NCBI GenBank assembly: GCA_963703655.1
Contig: CAVPFA010000006.1
Coordinates: forward strand, 582,774-646,773
DNA: 64,000 nucleotides
Reading direction: 5' to 3'
Origin: CAVPFA01 sp963703655
GTDB taxonomy: Bacteria; Actinomycetota; Acidimicrobiia; Acidimicrobiales; Bog-793
Below the pieces are notes generated by a model. The model had not been told where the DNA came from. It ran no database searches and saw only the letters and a program-made list of their open reading frames with translations. Shown here piece after piece: positions 9,062 through 20,114 of this stretch (its first letter is position 1; every line of letters starts with the position of its first letter). The position numbers and the translations under genes are program-made.

Positions 9062-10062
9062 GCACACAGGTCGCCGTCTATCTGCAGGACGCGCACACAC
9101 CGCGAGAGGGAATGGAGATCGCCCGCTACGCGGAGGACAAGGGATTCCATGCGATCTGGCAGGCCGAGAGCCGGCTGGTGCGGGAGGCAACCGTGCCGAT
9201 GGCGGCGTTTCTTGCCGTCACCGAGCGGATCAAGGTGGGCTCGGGCGTGGTGAACAACTGGACGCGCAATCCGGCATTGCTCGCTGCGACCTTCTCGACC
9301 TTGGACGACCTCGCCCCGGGCCGCGTGATCCTGGGAATCGGTGCGTGGTGGGATCCGCTCGCGAGCAAGGTCGGCGTGCGTCGGACCAAGCCCCTCCTTG
9401 CGATGCGTGAGACGGTCGAAGCCGTCCGAGCCCTGCTCGCCGACCAGCTCGTGACGTACGACGGAGAGTTCGTCCATCTCGACGGCGTCGAGCTCGACTA
9501 CGTCCACCAGGAACGCAGGCCGAAGGACGTGCCCATCTACATCGGGGCGACCGGCATGCAGATGATGGAGCTGGCTGGGCAGATCGCGGACGGGGTCGTG
9601 CTCAACTACCTCGTTTCTCCGGTCTACAACGACAAGGCTATGGACCATCTCGAGCTGGGCGCCCGCCGGGCCGGACGGTCGGCCACCGACCTCGACCGGC
9701 CGCAGCTCGTCGTCTGCTCGCTCGACGACGACAGGACCGCAGCCCTCGACGCCGCTCGCCTGCTCGTGACCCAGTACCTCGGTCAGCAGCCCCACATCAT
9801 GAAGGCCTCCGGCGTGCCCGACTCCCTCCTGGAAGAGATCAGCAAGGTGCTGACCTGGCCCGCAACGGCCGAAGAGGTGCAAGAGGCAGCCAAGCTCGTG
9901 CCCGACGACGTGGTGCAGATGATCACGGCATCGGGGACCGCCGAGGAGTGCAAGGAGAAGGTGGCCGAGTATGTGCGCCGCGGGTGCACGTGCCCGGTGC
10001 TCTACCCGCTCGGCTCGAACGTGCACGCCATGATCGACGCGTTCACGGACTGGACGGCCTGA
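9058..10062 (+). CDS. LLM-class flavin-dependent oxidoreductase
   Basis: Bacterial-luciferase-like (TIM-barrel) oxidoreductase; actinobacterial members commonly use coenzyme F420, others FMN. Typical blocks are AEDKGFHAIWQAE, the KVGSGVVNNWTRNP strand and the GRVILGIGAWWDP segment. A C-terminal GTAEECKEKVAEYVRRGC element matches the end of many F420-dependent members. The 334 residues are of normal length. Its ATG overlaps the stop of the molybdenum subunit, making it the last gene of the ade-hydroxylase operon. A role in reducing or oxygenating a product of that pathway is inferred from position only. It faces the amidohydrolase on the other strand with no spacer. Confidence 0.82.
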   Translation: MSTQVAVYLQDAHTPREGMEIARYAEDKGFHAIWQAESRLVREATVPMAAFLAVTERIKVGSGVVNNWTRNPALLAATFSTLDDLAPGRVILGIGAWWDPLASKVGVRRTKPLLAMRETVEAVRALLADQLVTYDGEFVHLDGVELDYVHQERRPKDVPIYIGATGMQMMELAGQIADGVVLNYLVSPVYNDKAMDHLELGARRAGRSATDLDRPQLVVCSLDDDRTAALDAARLLVTQYLGQQPHIMKASGVPDSLLEEISKVLTWPATAEEVQEAAKLVPDDVVQMITASGTAEECKEKVAEYVRRGCTCPVLYPLGSNVHAMIDAFTDWTA

Positions 10063-11120
10063 TCAGAGCCGGGCCCAGAGGCGCTCGGCCTGCTCTCGTG
10101 CTCGTGCGCGCACCTCGAGCGGATCGACCCTTGTCGGGCGTCCGTCACGCAGCACGACCTCTCCGCCCACGACGACCTCGACCGGTTGCACGCCCGGCGT
10201 GAAAGCAAGATGCCAAGGGTCGATCGGCTCGTAGCTCCACCTGACCCTGTCGTCTGCGGCCTCCGGAACGAGGGTGCTGCCGCCCGCCAGCCACGACCAG
10301 GCGGTGGCCGGCGCGGCTGTGACGTCGTCTTCCCGGTGACGGACATAGGCGATGCGGAACTCCTCGAGCATGTCCGCCCCGATCCCGTCGGTGCCGAGCG
10401 CGACCGTGTTCGAAAGTGCGGCCGGGCGGGCGTAGCCGACGGCGTTGTTCATGTTCGACCGCGGGTTGTGAGCCACCGTCCCGCGAAGCGGCCGGTCCAG
10501 GTGAACGCAATGGGCCAACAGCCAGTCGTCGCCGGCGACGCTCTCGAGGCGCGCACCGGCGGCCGAGTCCACGCGGTCCTCGGCGACGTGGATATGCACC
10601 CCCTTGTCGAGGTCCGCCGCCAGAGCGGCGACGGCCTCGAGAGTGCCTTCGGAGAGCGTGAAACAGGCATGGGCGCCGACGAACCCGCGCCCGCCGGCAC
10701 GAAGGAAACGCTCGTTCTCGGCCAGCCCGGCCCGCATGCCGTCGGCGCCGTTGCGGTCCGTGACCTCATAGCAGCACGAGGTCCGGACGCCGACCTCGGC
10801 GCATGCGTCAGCGATGACGCTGAGTGAGCCCTCGATCGCATTAGGCGACGCATGATGGTCCACGATCGCGGTCGTTCCACGCTCGAGCGCCTCCAGCGCT
10901 CCCAGCATCGCCGACCACCTGATCATCTCGAGGTCGAGGGCGCGGTCGAGCCGCCACCACACGAGCTCGAGGATCTCTGGGAAGTTTCGGGGCGTGCGCG
11001 GAGGTGCGGGCATCCCCCGAGCCAGGGCCGAGTAGAGGTGGTGGTGAGCGCAGACGAGGCCGCTCGTCACCCCCGCTTCGGGGAAGTTGTCCGTGACGAG
11101 AGGTACATCTACCGGATCGC

Positions 11121-11124
<4 letters not shown>
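10063..11124 (-). CDS. SsnA-like amidohydrolase lacking the N-terminal sandwich domain
   Basis: Metal-dependent amidohydrolase closest in motif pattern to SsnA, a protein of bacterial selenium-linked purine breakdown clusters. Recognisable are CAHHHLYSALARGM (metal ligands), the EILELVWWRLDRALD segment, IVDHHASPNAIEGSL, GAHACFTLSE, HIHVAED and LGTDGIGAD with the catalytic aspartate. The GTG at 11,124 overlaps the stop of the fused hydroxylase, so the two are coupled. This start leaves only about 20 residues before the first metal histidines, whereas SsnA and relatives usually have about 60. Codons upstream in the same frame lie inside the hydroxylase gene and read as shadow. It may be a naturally short clade or an N-terminal loss. 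The activity is not established. Confidence 0.8.
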
Positions 11125-13694
<2,570 letters not shown>

Positions 13695-13847
13695 CGTCTT
13701 CGCCTCCAACGTCTCCGGGGCGTGTACCCCATGCTGCGGCCTTATTCCCAGGGTACCGGAGCCGGTTCGGCAGCAGGAAGAGGCGAATAACCCCGTCAAG
13801 TCTGCCGGACGGCAGGTCGACCGGTGCAGGGTCTGCGGGTCTGCGGG

Positions 13848-14807
13848 TCAATCGCGGGTGAATCGGGTCCCGGTCTCGCCGTGGAGCGCGCGGGCGACGT
13901 TCTCCGGATTCGTCACGATCGCAGTCGTCCCGCCGTTCTCGAGGTAGTTCACGATGGCCTGGACCTTCGGCGCCATGCTTCCTGGCGCGAAGTGGACTCC
14001 CTCGTCGAGGTGCCGCTTCGCCTCGGCCAAACTGAGACGGTCGACCATCGTCTCTTCGGGGGTGCCGAAGTTCAGCGCCACCTTCTCGACCGCGGTCGAG
14101 ATGACCAAGAGGTCCGCTCCCAACTCGTTGGCGAGCAGCGCCGAAGCGAGGTCCTTGTCGATCACCGCGGCCACGCCCCGCAGGTCGCCGTTCGCGTCCG
14201 CGACCACGGGGATGCCGCCGCCGCCGACGGTGATGACGACGAACCCCTCGGCGATCAAGCGGCGGATCGCGGGCAGCTCGACGATCCGCAGGGGCTTGGG
14301 CGATGCCACGACCCGCCTCCAACCGCGATTGGCGTCGTTGACGAGGTCCCAGCCCTCGCTGCGCCGACGGTCTGCTTGCGCGTCGTCCATGAAGCTGCCG
14401 ATCGGCTTGCTCGGAAGCTTGAATGCCGGGTCGTCACCGTCCACCTCGGTCTGGCAGATGACGGTGGCCGCCTCGCGGTCCATGCCGAGGCGGCGAAACT
14501 CGTTGTAGAGATTCTGTTGCAGGGCGTAGCCGATCGCACCCTGGCTGTCGGCTCCGCAGACATCGAGCGGGATCTCGTGCAGCTCATGGGCTGCAAGCTC
14601 CGAGCGCCGGAGGATGAAGCCCACCTGCGGTCCGTTGCCATGGCTGATGGCGACCTTCCAGCCTTCAGCGATCATGCTGACGATGTGCTTGCAGGTCTCC
14701 TGGACAGCGATGTACTGGTCGCGCACGGACTGGTGCTGCTTGTCCTTGATGAGCGAGTTGCCGCCGATGGCGACGACGGCGGTACCTGGGCTGATCGGCT
14801 CGGTCAC
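13848..14807 (-). CDS. arcC: carbamate kinase
   Basis: Carbamate kinase (EC 2.7.2.2), which makes ATP from carbamoyl phosphate and ADP in fermentative or catabolic routes. Motifs of the amino-acid-kinase fold are intact: VVAIGGNSLI at the N-terminus, SHGNGPQVGFILRRSE, VDGDDPAF, ITVGGGGIPVV, GVAAVIDKDLAS and APGSMAPKVQA. The 319 residues match ArcC/YqeA. It lies 48 bases downstream of a carbamoyltransferase on the same strand and upstream of the fused hydroxylase. That setting argues for energy capture from carbamoylated purine breakdown products rather than arginine, since no arginine deiminase is nearby. Confidence 0.93.
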   Translation of the reverse strand: MTEPISPGTAVVAIGGNSLIKDKQHQSVRDQYIAVQETCKHIVSMIAEGWKVAISHGNGPQVGFILRRSELAAHELHEIPLDVCGADSQGAIGYALQQNLYNEFRRLGMDREAATVICQTEVDGDDPAFKLPSKPIGSFMDDAQADRRRSEGWDLVNDANRGWRRVVASPKPLRIVELPAIRRLIAEGFVVITVGGGGIPVVADANGDLRGVAAVIDKDLASALLANELGADLLVISTAVEKVALNFGTPEETMVDRLSLAEAKRHLDEGVHFAPGSMAPKVQAIVNYLENGGTTAIVTNPENVARALHGETGTRFTRD

Positions 14808-14855
14808 AGTCGAGCCAGCCTGAAATTAAATGCCATCACGGCCTTTTGGCTGTGA

Positions 14856-15809
14856 CTACTCGGTCGCGCCGAGGACGAGGGCGAGCAGCGCCATCCGCAT
14901 GACGACGCCGTTGAACGCCTCGACCCAGTACCGCGCGTGCCGTGTGCCGTCGACGTCGGGCGGCAGCTCGTCCATACGGGGCAACGAGTGCAGGATGATG
15001 ACGTCGCTCTTGGCCTTCGACGCGACCAGCTCCCGGGTCACCCGGTAGGCCGCAGGCGTCCGGCCCTTGTCCTTTGTGGCCTCGTCTCGCGACACGGTGT
15101 AGTCCGCCTGCACCACGGGCTCCATGTAGATGACGTCGGCATCGGCGATGCAGCTGTCGACGTCCTCCCTCTCCTGGTACTGGACGCTGCGCTCGTCCAG
15201 CTCGTGCTTGAACTCGTCGAGCAGGGACATCTCCGGCGGCCCGACCACGAAGGCTTCCATGTCGAACTGCGACATCGCGTAGAGGATCGAGTGCATCGTC
15301 CGCATCCGCATGTCGCCCACGCACAGCACCTTCAGACCGTCGAGGCCGTCCTTCTCCTTCCAGATCGTGTACAGGTCGGTCAGCACCTGGGTCGGGTGCT
15401 CACCCCACCCGTCTCCGCAGTTGATGACCGGGACCGAGGCCCACTTGGCGGCCTCGGCCGGCGCTCCCTCTTGGAAGTGGCGCATGGCGATGACGTCGCC
15501 GTAGTACTCGAGCATGTGCACGGTGTCCTTGATGGACTCCTGGTAGAAGTCGCCGGCCCGCGTCATCTTCGCGTCCGAGAAGCCCAGCACGGCGCCGCCG
15601 AGGCGGTGCATGGCGGCCTCGGTCGCAAGGCGTGTCCTGGTGCTCGGCTGGTAAAAGGCAGTCAGCAGCGTCTTGTACTTGAGGAGCTCCCCGTTGCGGC
15701 GCTCGGCCGCGTACGGCTTCAGCCGGTCAGCCACGGAGAATATCTGGAAGTACTCCTCTCGCTCCATGTCCTTCAAGGACAAGATGTCACGGCCGAGGAA
15801 GCTCCTCAT
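14856..15809 (-). CDS. aspartate/ornithine-type carbamoyltransferase, probably catabolic
   Basis: Carbamoyltransferase with the carbamoyl-phosphate loop PSTRTR (residues about 53-58), an MRHFQEG block, the GEHPTQVLTDLYTI motif and a C-terminal LHSLPRMDELPPDVD block that resembles aspartate carbamoyltransferase catalytic chains. The ATG at 15,809 gives 317 residues, normal for the family, and follows an AGGGGAG ribosome-binding site. The immediate neighbour is carbamate kinase, so the pair probably runs in the phosphorolytic direction: a carbamoylated compound gives carbamoyl phosphate and then ATP. YgeW plays the comparable role in enterobacterial purine clusters, but this protein is nearer PyrB in its C-terminal motifs. 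A biosynthetic PyrB role is less likely because no other pyrimidine gene is present. Confidence 0.85.
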   Translation of the reverse strand: MRSFLGRDILSLKDMEREEYFQIFSVADRLKPYAAERRNGELLKYKTLLTAFYQPSTRTRLATEAAMHRLGGAVLGFSDAKMTRAGDFYQESIKDTVHMLEYYGDVIAMRHFQEGAPAEAAKWASVPVINCGDGWGEHPTQVLTDLYTIWKEKDGLDGLKVLCVGDMRMRTMHSILYAMSQFDMEAFVVGPPEMSLLDEFKHELDERSVQYQEREDVDSCIADADVIYMEPVVQADYTVSRDEATKDKGRTPAAYRVTRELVASKAKSDVIILHSLPRMDELPPDVDGTRHARYWVEAFNGVVMRMALLALVLGATE

Positions 15810-15945
15810 GTCCGATCTCCCCTTCTTCTCGCTTAATTGACGTCTTGTAAGCCGTGGCAAAGGCGCCGTAGCGGGCCGGCGCCGAAATCGTGCCGCCTCG
15901 AAGGTAGCTGACGTAGAGTCCAATGGCAGTTTCCGGGCTGTTTCC

Positions 15946-17616
15946 ATGCAAGGACGGCGATCTGTGGGTGACGGTGAGCGAACGCGGGCTCCGTTTTGCG
16001 TCCGTGGCGCCACGGTGATCGACGGGACGGGCGCGGACCCGAAGATCGCCGACGTGCTCGTCGACGCACGAGGGACGATCACCGAAGTCGCCGCCGGCGC
16101 AACCGCCAAGACCGCTGGCGCGGGTGCTGCGATCGTCCAGGGTGCCGGTCTCGTTCTCGCACCGGGCTTCATCGACCTCCATTCGCACTCGGACCTCTAC
16201 ACCCTCGTGCGCGACGGTGAGGGAACCCCGATCGGCGACGCACCGAAATTGTCGCAGGGGTGCACGGCGCAGGTCTTCGGGCAAGACGGCATCTCGGCCG
16301 CCCCCGTGTCGAACGAGGACCTCGAGGATCACGCTGCGTTCCTGGCGGGCCTCGACGGGACCATCGCGCGGAGCCTCTGGACCTGGCGGTCGTTCGGGGA
16401 GTACCTCGAGTCGGTCCGTGCGAGCTCCGCGACACGGACGGCGGCGCTCGTAGGGCATGCGACCGTCCGGAGGCTCGTCATGGGCGACGAAGCCCGGTCC
16501 GCGACCGATCGCGAGATCGAGCAGATGCAAGAGGCTCTCGTCAGGGCGTTCGAGGAGGGTGCGTGCGGGTTCTCGTCCGGGCTCGTCTACGTCCCCGCTG
16601 CCTATGCGGACACCGCCGAGGTGGCCGCCCTGTGTGAAGTCGTGGCCGCCCGTGACCTCCCATTCTTCGTGCACGTGCGCTCGGAGAGCGAACGGGTGGT
16701 CGAGGCGACCGACGAGGTGATCGAGATCGCGGCGAGGACCGGGTGCCGCCTGCACTACAGCCACATCAAGGCGGCCGGCCGCAGCAACTGGCACAAGGCG
16801 GCGATGCTGATCGACCGGATCGACGCGGCTCGGGGCGCTGGTGTCCGGGTGTCGGCCGATGTCCACCCCTACGTCGCCGGCTCGACGAGTGCGATCGTGC
16901 TGCTGCCGCCCTGGGTCCAGGAGGGAGGCCAAAAGGCGGCGCTTCGGCGCCTTCGGGACCGCAGCGTACGAGCCCGCCTTCGCCACCAGCTCATGGCAGA
17001 CACGACGAGCTGGGACAACTGGTGGGCTTTCTCGGACGGGTGGCGTGGCCTGCGGGTGGCACGGTCGCGCCGGCCCGAGATCGTCGGGCGCTGCTTCACG
17101 GACATCATCAAGGCTGCGGGGGTGAGCGACACCGACTCCCAGGCGGGGTTCGACGTGATCTTCGACCTGCTCGCCAGCGAGAACCTCGCGATGTCGCTCA
17201 TCTCGTTCAACAACGTCGAGGAGAACGTGGCCTCGTTCATGAGCCAGCCGTACTGCTCGATAGGGACCGACGCCGTTGTGGACGTCGGTGGGCACCCACA
17301 CCCGCGGCTGCACGGGACCTTCCCGAGAGTGTTGGGGCGTTTCGTGCGTGAGCTCGGCACCCTCTCGCTGACCGAGGCGATCCGGAAGATGACCTCCCAA
17401 GCCGCGGCCGTCGTAGGCTGGGAGGGCCGACTCGGTGAGATCACCCCCGGCCTGCCCGCCGACCTGGTCCTCTTCGACCCGTTGACGATCGCCGACCGGG
17501 CGACGTTCGAGTCTCCCCGCGAGCCCCCAGGGGGCATCGAGGGGGTCTGGGTCGGTGGTGAGCGTGTCGTCGAAGGCTCCGGGCTCATGTCGGACGCCGT
17601 CGCCGGCGCCGTGTGA
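15946..17616 (+). CDS. D-aminoacylase/N-acyl-D-amino-acid deacylase-family amidohydrolase
   Basis: Zinc amidohydrolase of the N-acyl-D-amino-acid deacylase group. Visible are the HSHSDL metal motif near residue 77, CGFSSGLVYVPAAYAD, the RSESERVVEATDE segment, HYSHIKAAGR and a C-terminal LGEITPGLPADLVLFDP strand of the composite domain. About 556 residues is usual. It is transcribed away from the carbamoyltransferase operon across a 136-base divergent spacer. In this purine/ureide setting it may hydrolyse an N-carbamoyl or N-acyl amino acid intermediate, which is inference only. The ATG at 15,946 is used, but a GTG at 15,964 would also be possible. Confidence 0.82.
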   Translation: MQGRRSVGDGERTRAPFCVRGATVIDGTGADPKIADVLVDARGTITEVAAGATAKTAGAGAAIVQGAGLVLAPGFIDLHSHSDLYTLVRDGEGTPIGDAPKLSQGCTAQVFGQDGISAAPVSNEDLEDHAAFLAGLDGTIARSLWTWRSFGEYLESVRASSATRTAALVGHATVRRLVMGDEARSATDREIEQMQEALVRAFEEGACGFSSGLVYVPAAYADTAEVAALCEVVAARDLPFFVHVRSESERVVEATDEVIEIAARTGCRLHYSHIKAAGRSNWHKAAMLIDRIDAARGAGVRVSADVHPYVAGSTSAIVLLPPWVQEGGQKAALRRLRDRSVRARLRHQLMADTTSWDNWWAFSDGWRGLRVARSRRPEIVGRCFTDIIKAAGVSDTDSQAGFDVIFDLLASENLAMSLISFNNVEENVASFMSQPYCSIGTDAVVDVGGHPHPRLHGTFPRVLGRFVRELGTLSLTEAIRKMTSQAAAVVGWEGRLGEITPGLPADLVLFDPLTIADRATFESPREPPGGIEGVWVGGERVVEGSGLMSDAVAGAV

Positions 17617-17630
17617 GACGAGCGAGGTCC

Positions 17631-18926
17631 TCAGGCCCAGAGCGTACGGGCGTGGCGTGTGAGCTCGGCGTGGGCCGCCCGAAGCTCGACGCCTCGGAGC
17701 ACGCCGTCGACGACGACCTCGTCGCCTCCGACGAAAAGGTGGCGGACCTGGCGGGGCGGCCCGAGCACGAGGGCGGCAACCGGGTCGGCGATGTCCTCTA
17801 TGTCCTCGGCCCGCCAGACGGCGATGTCGGCCGGCGCGCCCACCTCAAGGCGCCCGAGATCGGGGCGGCCCAGGCACCGGGCGCCACCCGAGGTGGCGAG
17901 GTCGAGAGCCTCGCCCGGCGACAACGCGTCCGGTCGAGCGGAGCGAAGTCGCGCAAAGTAGAGCGCCTGCTTGACCTCCGGGAGCAGGACGCCCGCCTCG
18001 TTGGAAGCAGCACCGTCGACGCCGAGGCCGACTGGCGCTCCAGCGTCGAGGAGGCCTCGAACCGGGCACAATCCCGACGCCAGCCGCGCGTTCGAGCTCG
18101 GGCAGTGGGCGACTCCGGCCCCCGCGGCCCCGAGCCTGGCGACCTCGGACGTGTCGAGGTGGACGGCATGCGCGTACCAGACGTCGCGGTCCACCCACCC
18201 GAGCTCTTCGACGACGTCGAACGGGCGCCGCCCGAAGCGCTCCAGACAGTCGAGCTCCTCGTCGATCGTCTCCGCGAGGTGCGTGTGCAACCGCAAACCG
18301 AGCCGGCGGGCCAGAGCTGCGGACTCCCTCATGAGCGCCGCGCTCACCGAGAACGGGCTGCAGGGTGCCACCACGACCGTGACCCGGTCACCGTCGTGCC
18401 GCCTGGCCGCCAGGGACTCGGTCGAGGCGAGGATGGCGTCTGTGTCCTCGACGACGTCGTCGGGGGGCAACCCTCCGGCGCTCTCGCCGAGATCCATCGA
18501 GCCGCGCGAAAGGTGGAGGCGAACGCCGACACTGCTTGCGGCCTCGGCGATCGCATCGAAGACCGAGTCGTCACCGTGCGGGACGATGTAATGGTGGTCG
18601 GCCACCGTCGTGGCCCCGCTCAAGGCGAGCTCGGCCAGGCCAACTGTCGCTGCGGCCCGGACGTCGTCGACCGAGATGCGTGCCCAGACCGGGTACAGCT
18701 CCTTCAGCCACTCGAACAGGTCGCAACCTGTCGCACGGCCGCGCGTGAGCCATTGGTAGAGGTGGTGGTGGGTGTTGACCAGACCCGGGGTGACGATGCC
18801 GCCGTCGCACTCGATGACCTCGTCACCCGGCCGTGCCGCCACCGAACCGATCTCGGCGATGCGCCCCGCCTCGACCGCCACCTCGCCGGGCCAGCGCGCC
18901 CCCCGCAGAACCCTCCGTGCGGCCAC
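17631..18926 (-). CDS. 8-oxoguanine deaminase-like amidohydrolase
   Basis: Amidohydrolase of the TRZ/ATZ-chlorohydrolase group. The block NTHHHLYQWLTRGRATGCDL with the following FEWLKELYPVWARI is characteristic of 8-oxoguanine deaminases (EC 3.5.4.32), which convert 8-oxoguanine to urate. Other metal and catalytic positions are HTHLAET, YAHAVHLD, AHCPSSNARL and GLGVDGAASNE. It is 431 residues long. It sits downstream of adenosine deaminase and a purine-type permease on the same strand, consistent with salvage or breakdown of damaged guanine into the urate branch. Guanine or isoguanine deaminase activity is an alternative that motif reading cannot exclude. Confidence 0.82.
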   Translation of the reverse strand: MAARRVLRGARWPGEVAVEAGRIAEIGSVAARPGDEVIECDGGIVTPGLVNTHHHLYQWLTRGRATGCDLFEWLKELYPVWARISVDDVRAAATVGLAELALSGATTVADHHYIVPHGDDSVFDAIAEAASSVGVRLHLSRGSMDLGESAGGLPPDDVVEDTDAILASTESLAARRHDGDRVTVVVAPCSPFSVSAALMRESAALARRLGLRLHTHLAETIDEELDCLERFGRRPFDVVEELGWVDRDVWYAHAVHLDTSEVARLGAAGAGVAHCPSSNARLASGLCPVRGLLDAGAPVGLGVDGAASNEAGVLLPEVKQALYFARLRSARPDALSPGEALDLATSGGARCLGRPDLGRLEVGAPADIAVWRAEDIEDIADPVAALVLGPPRQVRHLFVGGDEVVVDGVLRGVELRAAHAELTRHARTLWA

Positions 18927-19019
18927 TGTGAGCGTCGTCAGGCCGTCAACGAAGCGACGGCGCGTCGTCTGCAGGTCTGTGCTTCGGGCCGGAGGACATG
19001 CGCTGCCGACCCCAAGCCT

Positions 19020-20042
19020 TCACGAGGGCTGGCTCTCGAGCTCGTCGAGCTCCGCCACAAAACGGAGCGCCATAGCGCGCTTGTCCGCGTCGTCCATCCA
19101 GCTCGCCTCCACTCCGTTCAGGCAGAACTCTCGGACCTGGGCAGGCCCGTAACCGAGCGCGCCACAGAGGTCCACGTACTCCTTGCCGATGTCGGTGTGG
19201 AACATGGTCGGATCGTCGGAGTTGAGCATGCAGCGCAGACCTGCGGCGACCATCGGGCCGATCGGGTGCACGGTGAGGTCCGGCCAGCCGTACACGACCG
19301 CGGTGGAGCTCGGGCAGCACGTGAAATAGATGCCGTCGTCTCTGCAGCGCGCGATCACGGCGGGATCCTCCAAGATGTGGTAGCCGTGGTCGATGCGCTC
19401 ACACCCGAGCACATCCAAGCAGGTGGTGATGTTCACCGGTGGGGCGTCCTCGCACGCGTGGCTCGTGAGCCTGAGCCCGCCGGCTTTGGCAAGGGCGTAC
19501 GCCTCAGTGAACTTCTCCGGAGGGTCGGGCGCCTCGGCGCCGTCCATGCCGAGCCCGATGAGCTGATCGACGCGGTTCGCGAGCACCTCTTCCACCATCT
19601 GCCGGGCCAGGTTCGGCGGGTCCTGACGGTAGACGTCGGCGATGAGCCGACAACCGACGCCGAAGTCGTGCTCCGCGGCGCGGATCCCGTCGACGAGGCC
19701 GTCGATCACAGTCGCTATCGGCACGCCGCGGCGGGTGTGCAGGGTCGGGTTGAAGAACATCTCCCGGTACTTGAGGTTTCCGAGCGTGACGCCGTCCTCG
19801 AGCGACTCGTAAGCGCAACGGGCGAAGTCCTCGCGGTCGATGATGGTAGAGGACACCATCCCGAAGATCCGCAGGAACTCGACGATGGTGTTGTACGAGT
19901 AGAGCTCACTCACCTCCTGGGTGGGCAGCTGCACGTCGTGCTTACGGGCGAGGTCTGCAAACGTCGCCGCCCGCACTGTCCCCTCGAAATGGCAATGCAG
20001 TTCGACCTTCGGCACCCTTCGCAGGTATTCGGCCGCGTCCAA
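19020..20042 (-). CDS. add: adenosine deaminase
   Basis: Adenosine deaminase (EC 3.5.4.4), producing inosine from adenosine. The metal motif VELHCHFEGT is at residues 13-22. TSHACED, the glycine/histidine block CERIDHGYHI and the NSDDPTMF motif with the catalytic aspartates follow in the family's order. Length of 340 residues is normal. It lies between the 8-oxoguanine-deaminase-like gene and the NCS1 permease on the minus strand and feeds the same purine pool. An adenine deaminase activity is known for some members, but a dedicated adenine deaminase already exists at 3.7-5.4 kb. Confidence 0.92.
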   Translation of the reverse strand: MDAAEYLRRVPKVELHCHFEGTVRAATFADLARKHDVQLPTQEVSELYSYNTIVEFLRIFGMVSSTIIDREDFARCAYESLEDGVTLGNLKYREMFFNPTLHTRRGVPIATVIDGLVDGIRAAEHDFGVGCRLIADVYRQDPPNLARQMVEEVLANRVDQLIGLGMDGAEAPDPPEKFTEAYALAKAGGLRLTSHACEDAPPVNITTCLDVLGCERIDHGYHILEDPAVIARCRDDGIYFTCCPSSTAVVYGWPDLTVHPIGPMVAAGLRCMLNSDDPTMFHTDIGKEYVDLCGALGYGPAQVREFCLNGVEASWMDDADKRAMALRFVAELDELESQPS

Positions 20043-20114
20043 CCCTCCTCCTTTCGTTCGCCTTCGGTCTCGCTCACACTGCCGGCTGGAGGTGTGTCCT
20101 CCAGTCCGAATTAG

